Shown here one piece after another: positions 1 to 5,291 of a stretch of DNA of 5,291 bases (position 1 is the stretch's first letter; every line of letters starts with the position of its first letter). Below the pieces are notes generated by a model. It was given only the letters and a program-made list of their open reading frames with translations, ran no database searches and was not told the origin of the DNA. The position numbers and the translations under genes were made by a program. Source of the stretch: an uncultured Planctomycetota bacterium (GTDB lineage: Bacteria > Planctomycetota > SZUA-567 > JAFGNG01); assembly GCA_947311175.1 (NCBI GenBank), contig CAMZKK010000182.1, positions 1 to 5,291 on the forward strand, written 5' to 3'.

Positions 1-1106
1 ACACTAAGAGATTCGCATCCTTTGTCGAAAGTAATCCCACCTTTTACTCTGATGTGGAGGTCTTCGCCAACTTGCCTTACAATATCTTCTCCAATCAGAT
101 TATCTATCCACTTTTGTGGTATTTTGTTCTCGCCATTTATTAGCCCGAGGATGTTACCGGTGATTGAACCTGTGCTATCACTGTCACCACTATGGTTAAT
201 CGAAAAAACAATTCCTTTTTTGAAATCACTTTCATAGACAAGGCTGGCAAACAAAGACATTGACAATGATTCTTCGGCAATCCAGCCTTCCCCTAACTCT
301 TCAATCAACTCCACTGTAGTCTCTATATTTTCAGTTTTTACTTTATTGAATAAATTAAGTGCAGAATCAATTGCTTCCATAGTCTCATCATGATTATCCC
401 ATTTTTTAAGAATACTTTTTGCATTTTTGATTGCGTCTAAGAGTTTTTCCCCAATCGCTAAATCTGAAATTATTGAGGCAAGAACTCCTGCACTAAGATA
501 ACCTGTTGGGTGACCATGTGTAATTGCCGATAACTCACAGCCAACCGTAAATGCTTTTTCATTTTTACCATAATACATCAAACCAACCGGAGCTATTCGC
601 ATTATTGTGCCACAACCCTTACTATCGTTAATCGGTTCTTTGATAGTTCCGGCAACTCCACTCCTTAACGCAGATACCACGGTATTGCCCGGAGCTCTTT
701 GCTTGTAAAGTGTTTTTTGTTTTATCAACCATCCCTTTTCAACATCATACACTCCATCTTTGATATTTTCTTTATTCACTTCTATATTTTGAGTATGCAA
801 CCACCGAAGGTATGAATGATGAGTAATTGTATTTAATGCCCCACCAGTTCCTCTTGATACTCCCCGATGCTCGGCTCTCAATAACCCCTCTGCGGTAAAC
901 AACACCATTTGGGTATCATCGGTAAATTCACCATAACCATTTTCAAATTCAATAAAGTTAGAAACTCCATCTTTTCCAAATACTTTTCTAATTTGGGCTG
1001 ACTTCATAAATTCAATTGCTGCCCCTAATGCATCTCCTACCGCTCCTCCTAAAATACATCCTACGTAGTCAGCTTTAGATTTTTTTTCAATTGATTTATC
1101 ATTCAT
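1..1106 (-). CDS. ADP-ribosylglycohydrolase (DraG/ARH family), 3' end cut off by window edge
   Basis: This gene has 368 codons in the window with no stop, so the C-terminus lies beyond the left edge. I see the DraG/ARH signatures in order: GDALG at residues 24-28, FTDDTQM at 61-67, RAPGNT at 137-142, GCGTIMRIAPVG at 164-175 and HSGDSDSTG at 305-313. In the family, the Asp pair of TDDT (here D63, D64) and the Asp/Asp/Thr of GDSDST (D308, D310, T312) bind the two Mg2+ ions of the active site. All are present, so an active enzyme is expected. Members cleave ADP-ribose from modified proteins, nucleic acids or small metabolites; the substrate here cannot be read. There is no signal peptide, so it should be cytoplasmic. 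The ATG at 1106 has GGAAGGG 7 nt upstream and begins 18 nt after the phosphatase stop, consistent with co-transcription. No ADP-ribosyltransferase or macrodomain gene is visible nearby. The family assignment is firm; the physiological role is unknown. Confidence 0.93.
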   Translation of the reverse strand, partial: MNDKSIEKKSKADYVGCILGGAVGDALGAAIEFMKSAQIRKVFGKDGVSNFIEFENGYGEFTDDTQMVLFTAEGLLRAEHRGVSRGTGGALNTITHHSYLRWLHTQNIEVNKENIKDGVYDVEKGWLIKQKTLYKQRAPGNTVVSALRSGVAGTIKEPINDSKGCGTIMRIAPVGLMYYGKNEKAFTVGCELSAITHGHPTGYLSAGVLASIISDLAIGEKLLDAIKNAKSILKKWDNHDETMEAIDSALNLFNKVKTENIETTVELIEELGEGWIAEESLSMSLFASLVYESDFKKGIVFSINHSGDSDSTGSITGNILGLINGENKIPQKWIDNLIGEDIVRQVGEDLHIRVKGGITFDKGCESLS

Positions 1107-1124
1107 TAATTTTCCCTTCCTAAT

Positions 1125-1643
1125 CTAAATTCCGCAGTTTTCTGCAAAATTTAAAATATATTTTTCTTGCTCAAAAGTTTCAGGAGATTGTTTGATTTTA
1201 GATTTTGGACATTGTTGCCACAACTCTCGCAAGCGAGACAATGTCTTGTCTCCTTTATACCCATGTCGTGCCAACCAACAAGCAATAATTACCCCTGTTC
1301 GTCCGACTCCACCCCAACAATGCACGTAAACCATTTCCCCCTGCTCTATGTATTTATCTATTGTGTCGAGGACAGTTGTTGTCAGCTTAGTAGATTCAGG
1401 AACACTTGCATCTTTAATTGGAAATTGCAGATGAGTTGCCTCACCAATCATATTTGAATAAGGTGATAACTTATCATCTTTTTCTGTCAAATCAATAAAA
1501 ACCGTAACTCCAAAAGAAAGCAAGGCATTGATTTTTTTTTGAGATGATTTTTCATCTATATTTCTGGGATATTCTCCGGCAAGCAATTTGTTAGGCTCTA
1601 CCCAATAACAATGCTCAATCGGTTTTGTTTGCTTTTGCATCAT
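1125..1643 (-). CDS. Dual-specificity-type Cys-based protein phosphatase (PTP superfamily)
   Basis: The product is 172 residues, a single compact phosphatase domain. The P-loop VHCWGGVGRTG (107-117) is the HCX5R(T/S) signature, with nucleophile C109 and phosphate-binding R115. D78 in FPIKDASVP (74-82) is the likely general acid, placed as in small dual-specificity phosphatases such as the CDKN3-like group. The N-terminal stretch WVEPNKLLAGEYP (14-26) is the substrate-side strand common in bacterial members. There is no signal peptide or membrane segment. The substrate may be phospho-Tyr/Ser/Thr, a nucleotide or RNA phosphate, or a lipid phosphate; the sequence does not decide. I chose ATG 1643, which lies 1 nt after the ddl stop and 10 nt from a GGAG. 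An in-frame TTG at 1652 would add three residues but sits too close to that GGAG; ATG 1640 is also possible. The gene contains an intact A9 run (1532-1540). Its position between ddl and the DraG-family gene suggests joint expression with both. Confidence 0.9.
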   Translation of the reverse strand: MMQKQTKPIEHCYWVEPNKLLAGEYPRNIDEKSSQKKINALLSFGVTVFIDLTEKDDKLSPYSNMIGEATHLQFPIKDASVPESTKLTTTVLDTIDKYIEQGEMVYVHCWGGVGRTGVIIACWLARHGYKGDKTLSRLRELWQQCPKSKIKQSPETFEQEKYILNFAENCGI

Positions 1644-1644
1644 A

Positions 1645-2553
1645 CTAATCAATCTCCAACATTTTTAAACACAGATTAGGAAAGTTTATTCCAGCAACCT
1701 TTGCTGATTTTGGCAAAAGACTATGAGGAGTTAGTCCCGGGATTATATTTAGCTCCAAAGAATATGGATTAGATAAATTATCCAACATAATATCCACTCT
1801 TGCCAAACGATTAACCTCTAACGCATAAAATGTTTGTAATGCCAATTCATTAACCTTATTTTCTGTATTTAAATCTAAACTTGCAGGGCAGATATATTCG
1901 GTCTTATCATCTTGATATTTTGCTTGATAGTCATAAAAACTGCGATTTGTCTTTAATTCAATAATCGGTAATGTCTCCCCATCTAAAATACTAACCGATA
2001 ATTCCCTCCCATCAATATACTGCTCTAGCATTACTATCTTGCTAAATCGAAATGCTTCTTCTGTAAACTTATAAATATCATCAATCGAATGAACAAGGCT
2101 AACCCCTTGTGAGCTCCCTGCCATTATCGGTTTCATTACTAAGGGAAAACCCCACCCTTTTGTCTGCATCATTAAATCATCAGCGGTTTTCCCACTTACC
2201 CATTTTGGAGTATTTACTCCGCCTTCAATCATTAATTTTTTTGCCTTAATTTTATCAAATGAATTCCTACATCCTTTTTCAAGACTTCCGGTGAAGGGAA
2301 TATTATTTTCAGAAAGAATGCATTGTAAGTCACCACCCTCTCCGAATTCTCCGTGAAGGGCGATGAAAACAACATCTGTTCCATTTAATTTTTGCAGAGG
2401 CAAGGTATTGTCTTCTAAGATTAAAAGCTCAACCGCTATCTCGGTTGATGACAATGCCTGATACACCGCCTTACCACTCTCTATCGACACTTCACGCTCG
2501 TCAGATTCTCCGCCAGCTAAGATTACGCAGGATGAAAATTTACTTAAACCCAT
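1645..2553 (-). CDS. ddl: D-alanine--D-alanine ligase
   Basis: This cytoplasmic ATP-grasp enzyme joins two D-alanines for the peptidoglycan stem peptide. At 302 residues it matches DdlB-type ligases (about 306). Visible motifs are: LAGGESDEREVS (12-23) with E19 of the first D-Ala site; HGEFGEGG (67-74); ATP-binding K101 and K141; the flexible GSSQG loop (146-150); LEQYIDGREL (176-185); FYDYQAKY (206-213), where the final Tyr matches the DdlB Tyr216 associated with D-Ala rather than D-lactate products; RVDIMLD (252-258) with metal ligand D254; and LELNIIPGLTPHSLLPK (266-282) with E267 and N269. The usual HGxxGEDG motif reads GEGG here, replacing the Asp by Gly (G73), a mild oddity outside the metal site. 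ATG 2553 overlaps the murB end by 10 bp and has GGAAG 7 nt upstream. Function is assigned with high confidence from motif order and operon context. Confidence 0.97.
   Translation of the reverse strand: MGLSKFSSCVILAGGESDEREVSIESGKAVYQALSSTEIAVELLILEDNTLPLQKLNGTDVVFIALHGEFGEGGDLQCILSENNIPFTGSLEKGCRNSFDKIKAKKLMIEGGVNTPKWVSGKTADDLMMQTKGWGFPLVMKPIMAGSSQGVSLVHSIDDIYKFTEEAFRFSKIVMLEQYIDGRELSVSILDGETLPIIELKTNRSFYDYQAKYQDDKTEYICPASLDLNTENKVNELALQTFYALEVNRLARVDIMLDNLSNPYSLELNIIPGLTPHSLLPKSAKVAGINFPNLCLKMLEID
1654..1657 (-). promoter_or_regulatory. Shine-Dalgarno (GGAG) that decides the phosphatase start
   Basis: GGAG on the minus strand lies inside the last codons of ddl. It is 10 nt from ATG 1643, 13 nt from ATG 1640, and only 1 nt from the in-frame TTG at 1652. 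This favours ATG 1643 and translational coupling to ddl termination (TAG, one base, ATG). Confidence 0.6.
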
Positions 2554-3431
2554 ATCTTAACTTCCAAATCAAGCATAACCCCAAATGAAGCACAAACTCT
2601 CTTTTGTACTCTATCAATCAATTTTACCACATCGTCATAAGTGGCATTACCATTATTAATAATAAAATTTGCATGCACCGCACTAACTTCTGCCCCACCC
2701 TCTTGCCATTCTTTACAACCGGCACGATCAATCAATTCGCCAGCACTTATCTTTGGTGGATTTTTAAAAATACAACCTGCACTAAATTTGTCGGTTGGCT
2801 GAGTAGAGTTTTTTTTATCAATCATTAACGAGTATCTTTTTTCTATCAATTCAGGAAAATCTTTGCGGAAGTCAAGTTTGACTTCAGTGATAATCAAATC
2901 TTGCAAATTACTATGCCGATAATTAAATAATAGATTACTACGATTCAGCACCGATACTCTACCAGCCATATCAACAACCGTAACCTCCTTTACTCGTAGT
3001 CCTATCGCATAACCGGTAGAGCCTGCATTCATCAATACTGCTCCTCCAATTGTTCCGGGAATACCTGCAAGATATTCAATACCTGCCATCCCTTCATTTT
3101 TAGCGATTTGTGATACTTTTGACAAAGAACAACCTGCTCCAACAGTCATTGTGTTATTTATTTCATCAATTTCAATATCACTAAAAGCGTCACTCGTTAA
3201 TGAAATTACTATACCATCTAAACCCTTATCAGAAATTAAAAGGTTACTCCCACCACCAAGGACATAAAATCTAATTTGTTTTTTTTCGGCATCAATCAAT
3301 AAATCTCTCAACTCATCGTGATTTTTTGGCTCTGCAAACCACTCAGCATTACCACCAATCTTAAAGGTGGTCATTGGTGCAAGTGGCACATTGTTATTAA
3401 TTTTTCCTTTGTAATTTTTCCACAAACTCAT
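2544..3431 (-). CDS. murB: UDP-N-acetylenolpyruvoylglucosamine reductase (MurB, type II)
   Basis: MurB is the cytoplasmic FAD enzyme that uses NADPH to reduce UDP-GlcNAc-enolpyruvate to UDP-MurNAc. The product is 295 residues, typical of the shorter type II enzymes. Visible are TTFKIGGNAEWF (21-32), the FAD-binding YVLGGGSNLLIS (56-67), VGAGCSL (97-103), LAGIPGTIGGAVLMNAG (121-137), FNYRHS (169-174) with substrate-binding R172, SAGCIFKNP (217-225), SAGELIDRAGCK (229-240), HANFIINNG (253-261) and the C-terminal LDLEVKIW (287-294) with E290, the likely catalytic Glu. C220 stands where E. coli MurB has its proton-donating Ser229, a Ser-to-Cys variant that I recall in other type II MurBs. ATG 3431 has AGGAG 9 nt upstream and starts 35 bp inside murC, implying coupled translation. 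Two intact A8 runs lie in the gene (2809-2816, 3279-3286). Confidence 0.97.
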   Translation of the reverse strand: MSLWKNYKGKINNNVPLAPMTTFKIGGNAEWFAEPKNHDELRDLLIDAEKKQIRFYVLGGGSNLLISDKGLDGIVISLTSDAFSDIEIDEINNTMTVGAGCSLSKVSQIAKNEGMAGIEYLAGIPGTIGGAVLMNAGSTGYAIGLRVKEVTVVDMAGRVSVLNRSNLLFNYRHSNLQDLIITEVKLDFRKDFPELIEKRYSLMIDKKNSTQPTDKFSAGCIFKNPPKISAGELIDRAGCKEWQEGGAEVSAVHANFIINNGNATYDDVVKLIDRVQKRVCASFGVMLDLEVKIWV

Positions 3432-4776
3432 TTGGGCTTTCTCCTATATCCCCTGCTCCAAGAAACAGAATTGTATCATCTGATTTTATAATATCTACCA
3501 ATAAATTGGCAAGCATTGGTTTTGCAACCGGTCCAAAAACAATGCATTTTTCGCTGTTAATTGCATCTGTTATTAATTTAGAAGTAGTCAGACCGTCAGG
3601 TTTTTCCCGTGCTGGATAAATATCTAACACCACCACAATATCTGCAATCTCTAATGCTGTGGCGAATTCAGAACAAAACATTTTTGTCCTACTAAATAAA
3701 TGTGGCTGAAAGATTGCAATCAATCGTCCTTCCGCAAGATGCCGAGTAGTCAATAAGGTTGTATTGAGCTCAACCGGATGATGGGCATAATCGCTAATAA
3801 TTTTAAGGTTGCTATCAATTCCAGTTTCAAAAATCTGAAACCTTCTTTCAACCGATGTCAATGAACAAACATATTCCGTTGCATTTTCCAAGCCAAAACC
3901 AAATTCTTTTGCAATGGCTAAGGCAAGTAATAAATTTTGAACATTGTGCCGACCCGGAATATTTAACAAAGCTGGTTCGGCATTTCCCGATATTTTCACC
4001 CTCTGCGACAACCCCATAGTTTCCAGATTTTTGACAAAAATATCTGCCTCTAAATCAAATCCCACACTTAATTTATTGACCGATGTTTCATTATATACCT
4101 TAGCCAAGTTTTCATTGTCAATACATGCAATTAACAGCCCTTCACTACCAACACCACTAGCAAACGATTGAAAGGCATCAAATAGGGAATCATCATTTTT
4201 GTAATAATCAAGATGATCAATATCAATATTTGTGATTACTCCCACATCAACATCAGCTGCCAAAAAAGAGCCGTCACTTTCGTCAAGCTCGACTACACAT
4301 ATTTTTTTTCCACCAACAAGCACGTTGCTATCACTATTATTTGGCACTCCGCCCATAATTACCGTAGGATTAGCACCGAGTAATTTTAACAATTGTCCGG
4401 CAAACCAAGTGGTCGTAGTCTTACCGTGAGTTCCACAAATCCCAACAACTCGCTCATAACCTTTTAATAATTTTGCCAAGAAATCACCACGGCGATAAAT
4501 TACAATACCAAGCCCTTTTGCCCTTGATAATTCCTCGTTATTATCTTTAATCGCAGAGGTATAGACCAAAATATCAACTCCGACTAAATGTTCAGGATTA
4601 TGCCCAACAACGACATCAGCACCAAGCTTGCTCAATTTATCCGTCATCTCATTATATTCACGATCGCAGCCACTAACAACAGCCCCTGCATCTAATGCAA
4701 GAATGGCTAAGGCACTAACCCCAATTCCGCCAATGCCCATAAAGTGAATATGTTTTCCATTAAGTTTATTTTCCAT
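3397..4776 (-). CDS. murC: UDP-N-acetylmuramate--L-alanine ligase
   Basis: MurC is the cytoplasmic ATP-dependent ligase that adds the first amino acid, usually L-Ala, to UDP-MurNAc. The product is 459 residues from ATG 4776, normal for the family. Seen in order: the N-terminal UDP-binding loop HFMGIGGIGVS (11-21), ATP P-loop GTHGKTTTT (115-123), ELDESDGSF (163-171) with a Mg2+-binding Glu, TNIDIDHLDYY (182-192), GRHNVQN (275-281), ERRFQ (310-314), DYAHHP (329-334), FQPHLFSRT (356-364), YPAREKP (387-393) and GAGDI (440-444). These cover all three Mur ligase domains and separate it from MurD, MurE and MurF. The frame stays open upstream to a TTG at 4854, but those 26 residues are not MurC-like and the TTG overlaps the likely transcription start, so I take ATG 4776. 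No clear Shine-Dalgarno precedes it. It is the first gene of the leftward operon. Confidence 0.97.
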   Translation of the reverse strand: MENKLNGKHIHFMGIGGIGVSALAILALDAGAVVSGCDREYNEMTDKLSKLGADVVVGHNPEHLVGVDILVYTSAIKDNNEELSRAKGLGIVIYRRGDFLAKLLKGYERVVGICGTHGKTTTTWFAGQLLKLLGANPTVIMGGVPNNSDSNVLVGGKKICVVELDESDGSFLAADVDVGVITNIDIDHLDYYKNDDSLFDAFQSFASGVGSEGLLIACIDNENLAKVYNETSVNKLSVGFDLEADIFVKNLETMGLSQRVKISGNAEPALLNIPGRHNVQNLLLALAIAKEFGFGLENATEYVCSLTSVERRFQIFETGIDSNLKIISDYAHHPVELNTTLLTTRHLAEGRLIAIFQPHLFSRTKMFCSEFATALEIADIVVVLDIYPAREKPDGLTTSKLITDAINSEKCIVFGPVAKPMLANLLVDIIKSDDTILFLGAGDIGESPNEFVEKLQRKN

Positions 4777-4859
4777 TAATACTATTTTGTGAATTACACC
4801 AGACAAATCAATCTGAATTTTAAAATGAAAACAACAAATTATTTTGCGATACAAACTTC

Positions 4860-4888
4860 ATAGTATGGTATTTATTTGTATTTGTTAA
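4860..4888 (-). promoter_or_regulatory. Candidate sigma70-type promoter for the murC-murB-ddl operon
   Basis: On the minus strand, TTAACA (4883-4888, five of six bases of TTGACA) is followed after 17 bp by TACTAT (4860-4865, four of six bases of TATAAT). Transcription would start near 4853, leaving a leader of about 75 nt before ATG 4776. This is a pattern match in AT-rich DNA, so chance is possible, but it is well placed as the only upstream region of the operon in view. Confidence 0.35.
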
Positions 4889-4901
4889 CATCAAATAAAT
4901 A
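4869..4901. repeat. 10 bp inverted repeat with 13 bp spacer
   Basis: TATTTATTTG (4869-4878) is matched by its exact reverse complement CAAATAAATA (4892-4901). The spacer contains the small palindrome TGTTAACA (4883-4890). The repeat overlaps the candidate murC promoter and ends next to the -35 box proposed for yefM. It could be a regulator-binding site, or an accident of A/T richness. It has no G/C-rich stem or T-tract and so is not a convincing terminator. Confidence 0.4.
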
Positions 4902-4902
4902 A

Positions 4903-4930
4903 TTGACAAGCAGGGTGACAGCTATACACT
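4903..4930 (+). promoter_or_regulatory. Candidate promoter of the yefM-yoeB module
   Basis: A perfect TTGACA -35 box (4903-4908) is followed after 16 bp by TACACT (4925-4930, four of six bases of TATAAT). TATATT at 4930-4935 is a closer -10 match, but its spacer of 21 bp is too long. Transcription would start close to the TGTACA palindrome that begins at 4934, so a repressor bound there would block initiation or early elongation. Confidence 0.5.
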
Positions 4931-4933
4931 ATA

Positions 4934-4947
4934 TTGTACATGTACAA
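4934..4947. promoter_or_regulatory. Putative YefM-YoeB operator (14 bp palindrome, paired TGTACA)
   Basis: TTGTACATGTACAA is a perfect 14 bp palindrome containing two back-to-back TGTACA hexamers (4935-4940 and 4941-4946). TGTACA is the core described for the long and short palindromes of the E. coli yefM-yoeB operator, to which YefM and the YefM-YoeB complex bind for autorepression. The site lies 24 bp before the yefM start and just downstream of the proposed -10 box. The sequence is seen directly; its use as an operator is inferred from the family. Confidence 0.7.
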
Positions 4948-4960
4948 GAAAGGTCGCAAA

Positions 4961-4965
4961 AAGGA
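4961..4965 (+). promoter_or_regulatory. yefM ribosome binding site (AAGGA)
   Basis: AAGGA sits 6 nt before ATG 4972. It supports that start, which also gives the 83-residue length of E. coli YefM. Confidence 0.65.
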
Positions 4966-4971
4966 TAACAA

Positions 4972-5223
4972 ATGAAAGCTATTTCGTATACGTCAGCAAG
5001 AAGTAATCTAGCAAAAACAATGCATCAAGTATGCACTGATCATGATCCGGTAATAATAACACGAAAAGGCAATGAGGCTGTAGTAATGCTTTCACTTGAG
5101 GATTATGAATCCATAAACGAAACAGCGTATTTACTTCAAAGCCCTAAAAATGCCAGAAGGTTAATAGAAGCAATAGACGAATTGAATTCTGATGAAGGAA
5201 CAGAAAAGGATTTAATTGAATGA
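4972..5223 (+). CDS. yefM: YefM-family antitoxin (Phd/YefM) of a type II toxin-antitoxin module
   Basis: The antitoxin is 83 residues, the same length as E. coli YefM. It closely resembles my recollection of that protein throughout: MKAISYTSARSNL at the N-terminus, ITRKGNEAVVMLSLEDYESI (29-48), ETAYLLQSP (50-58), NARRLIEAID (60-69) and the C-terminal GTEKDLIE. In the family, the N-terminal half (about 1-50) forms a dimer that binds the operator, and the C-terminal tail wraps around YoeB and blocks its mRNA-cleaving site. Both parts are intact, so DNA binding and toxin neutralisation should be possible. The gene has a good promoter candidate, a TGTACA palindrome and an AAGGA ribosome site. Its stop overlaps the toxin start by four bases (ATGA), the usual coupled arrangement. 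It diverges from the mur operon and appears functionally unrelated to it. Confidence 0.95.
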   Translation: MKAISYTSARSNLAKTMHQVCTDHDPVIITRKGNEAVVMLSLEDYESINETAYLLQSPKNARRLIEAIDELNSDEGTEKDLIE

Positions 5224-5291
5224 AATTAATTTTTTCTGAATATGCATGGGAGGATTATATCCATTGGCAACAAAAAAGTAAAAAAAATTAA
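5220..5291 (+). pseudogene. yoeB: YoeB-family toxin, 5' fragment of 23 codons, frame broken after an A8 run
   Basis: ATG 5220 overlaps the yefM stop and has AAGGA 9 nt upstream. The 23 residues begin MKLIFSEYAWEDYIHWQQ, which aligns without gaps to the start of E. coli YoeB as I recall it (MKLIWSEESWDDYLYWQ). YoeB is an 84-residue ribosome-dependent mRNA endonuclease. Here a TAA at 5289-5291 ends the frame straight after A8 (5280-5287). The family's catalytic residues (Glu46, Arg65, His83 and Tyr84 in E. coli) are all absent, so this frame cannot make an active toxin. Loss of one A gives K-K-I, and gain of one A gives K-K-K-L; both suit the family at this point. The window ends at this stop, so whether the rest of yoeB follows in another frame is not visible. 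A real frameshift, slippage at the A-tract, or a sequence or contig-end error are all possible. Confidence 0.75.

Noticed and set aside
22..237. Plus-strand 71-codon open frame
   Set aside because: It is antisense to the DraG-family gene, has no recognisable domain, and the minus-strand frame carries the catalytic GDSDST motif here.
1167..1457. Plus-strand 96-codon open frame
   Set aside because: It is antisense to the phosphatase and covers its P-loop region; the product is low-complexity with no known motif.
2604..2828. Plus-strand 74-codon open frame
   Set aside because: It is antisense to the conserved C-terminal part of murB, with no ribosome site or motif worth noting.
3944..4429. Two plus-strand open frames (3944-4171 and 4232-4429)
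   Set aside because: Both are antisense to conserved murC motifs; the second is Ser/Thr/Pro-rich as expected for a shadow frame.
4854..4861. ATG at 4861 (minus strand) as a murC start
   Set aside because: It is out of frame with murC, and TTG 4854 adds a non-homologous extension overlapping the predicted transcription start.
4869..4901. Inverted repeat as a transcription terminator
   Set aside because: The stem is nearly all A/T with a 13 nt loop and no proper T-tract, and neither flanking gene ends here.
1..5291. CRISPR array, tRNA or rRNA genes, insertion sequence or att site
   Set aside because: I saw no spaced direct repeats, no tRNA-like or rRNA sequence, no transposase frame and no flanking terminal repeats.

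Overview
The window is AT-rich bacterial DNA, rich in A8-A9 runs even inside intact genes. A leftward (minus-strand) block of five tightly packed genes fills positions 1-4776. A rightward (plus-strand) toxin-antitoxin module begins at 4972 and reaches the right edge. The two blocks are divergent and share a 195 bp intergenic region. The murC-murB-ddl order is that of the division and cell wall (dcw) cluster of many Gram-negative bacteria. Beyond a peptidoglycan-making bacterium, I cannot fix the lineage from this sequence.

Minus strand, in transcription order. murC (4776-3397) adds L-alanine to UDP-MurNAc. murB (3431-2544) makes that UDP-MurNAc by reducing its enolpyruvyl precursor. ddl (2553-1645) makes the D-Ala-D-Ala dipeptide later added to the stem peptide. 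Next come a small Cys-based dual-specificity-type phosphatase (1643-1125) and an ADP-ribosylglycohydrolase of the DraG family (1106 to beyond the left edge). Junctions are 35 bp overlap, 10 bp overlap, 1 nt gap and 18 nt gap, and each downstream gene has its own Shine-Dalgarno sequence, so this looks like one operon. The first three genes are cytoplasmic peptidoglycan-precursor enzymes. The last two are hydrolases for phosphate and ADP-ribose groups. They replace the ftsQ gene that often follows ddl in dcw clusters, and they are the least explained part of the window.

Intergenic 4777-4971. It holds a plausible sigma70-type promoter for each direction, a 10+10 bp AT-rich inverted repeat, and a perfect 14 bp palindrome made of two adjacent TGTACA hexamers. 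The palindrome lies just upstream of the antitoxin gene. TGTACA is the core described for the YefM-YoeB operator, so the toxin-antitoxin module probably carries its own autoregulatory site.

Plus strand. yefM (4972-5223) is a full-length 83-residue antitoxin. The yoeB toxin start codon overlaps the yefM stop (ATGA), but the toxin frame stops after 23 codons, immediately after an A8 run and exactly at the window end. As given, the antitoxin is intact and the toxin is broken. The break could be a real frameshift, a slippage site or a sequence or assembly error. The downstream sequence needed to tell is outside the window.
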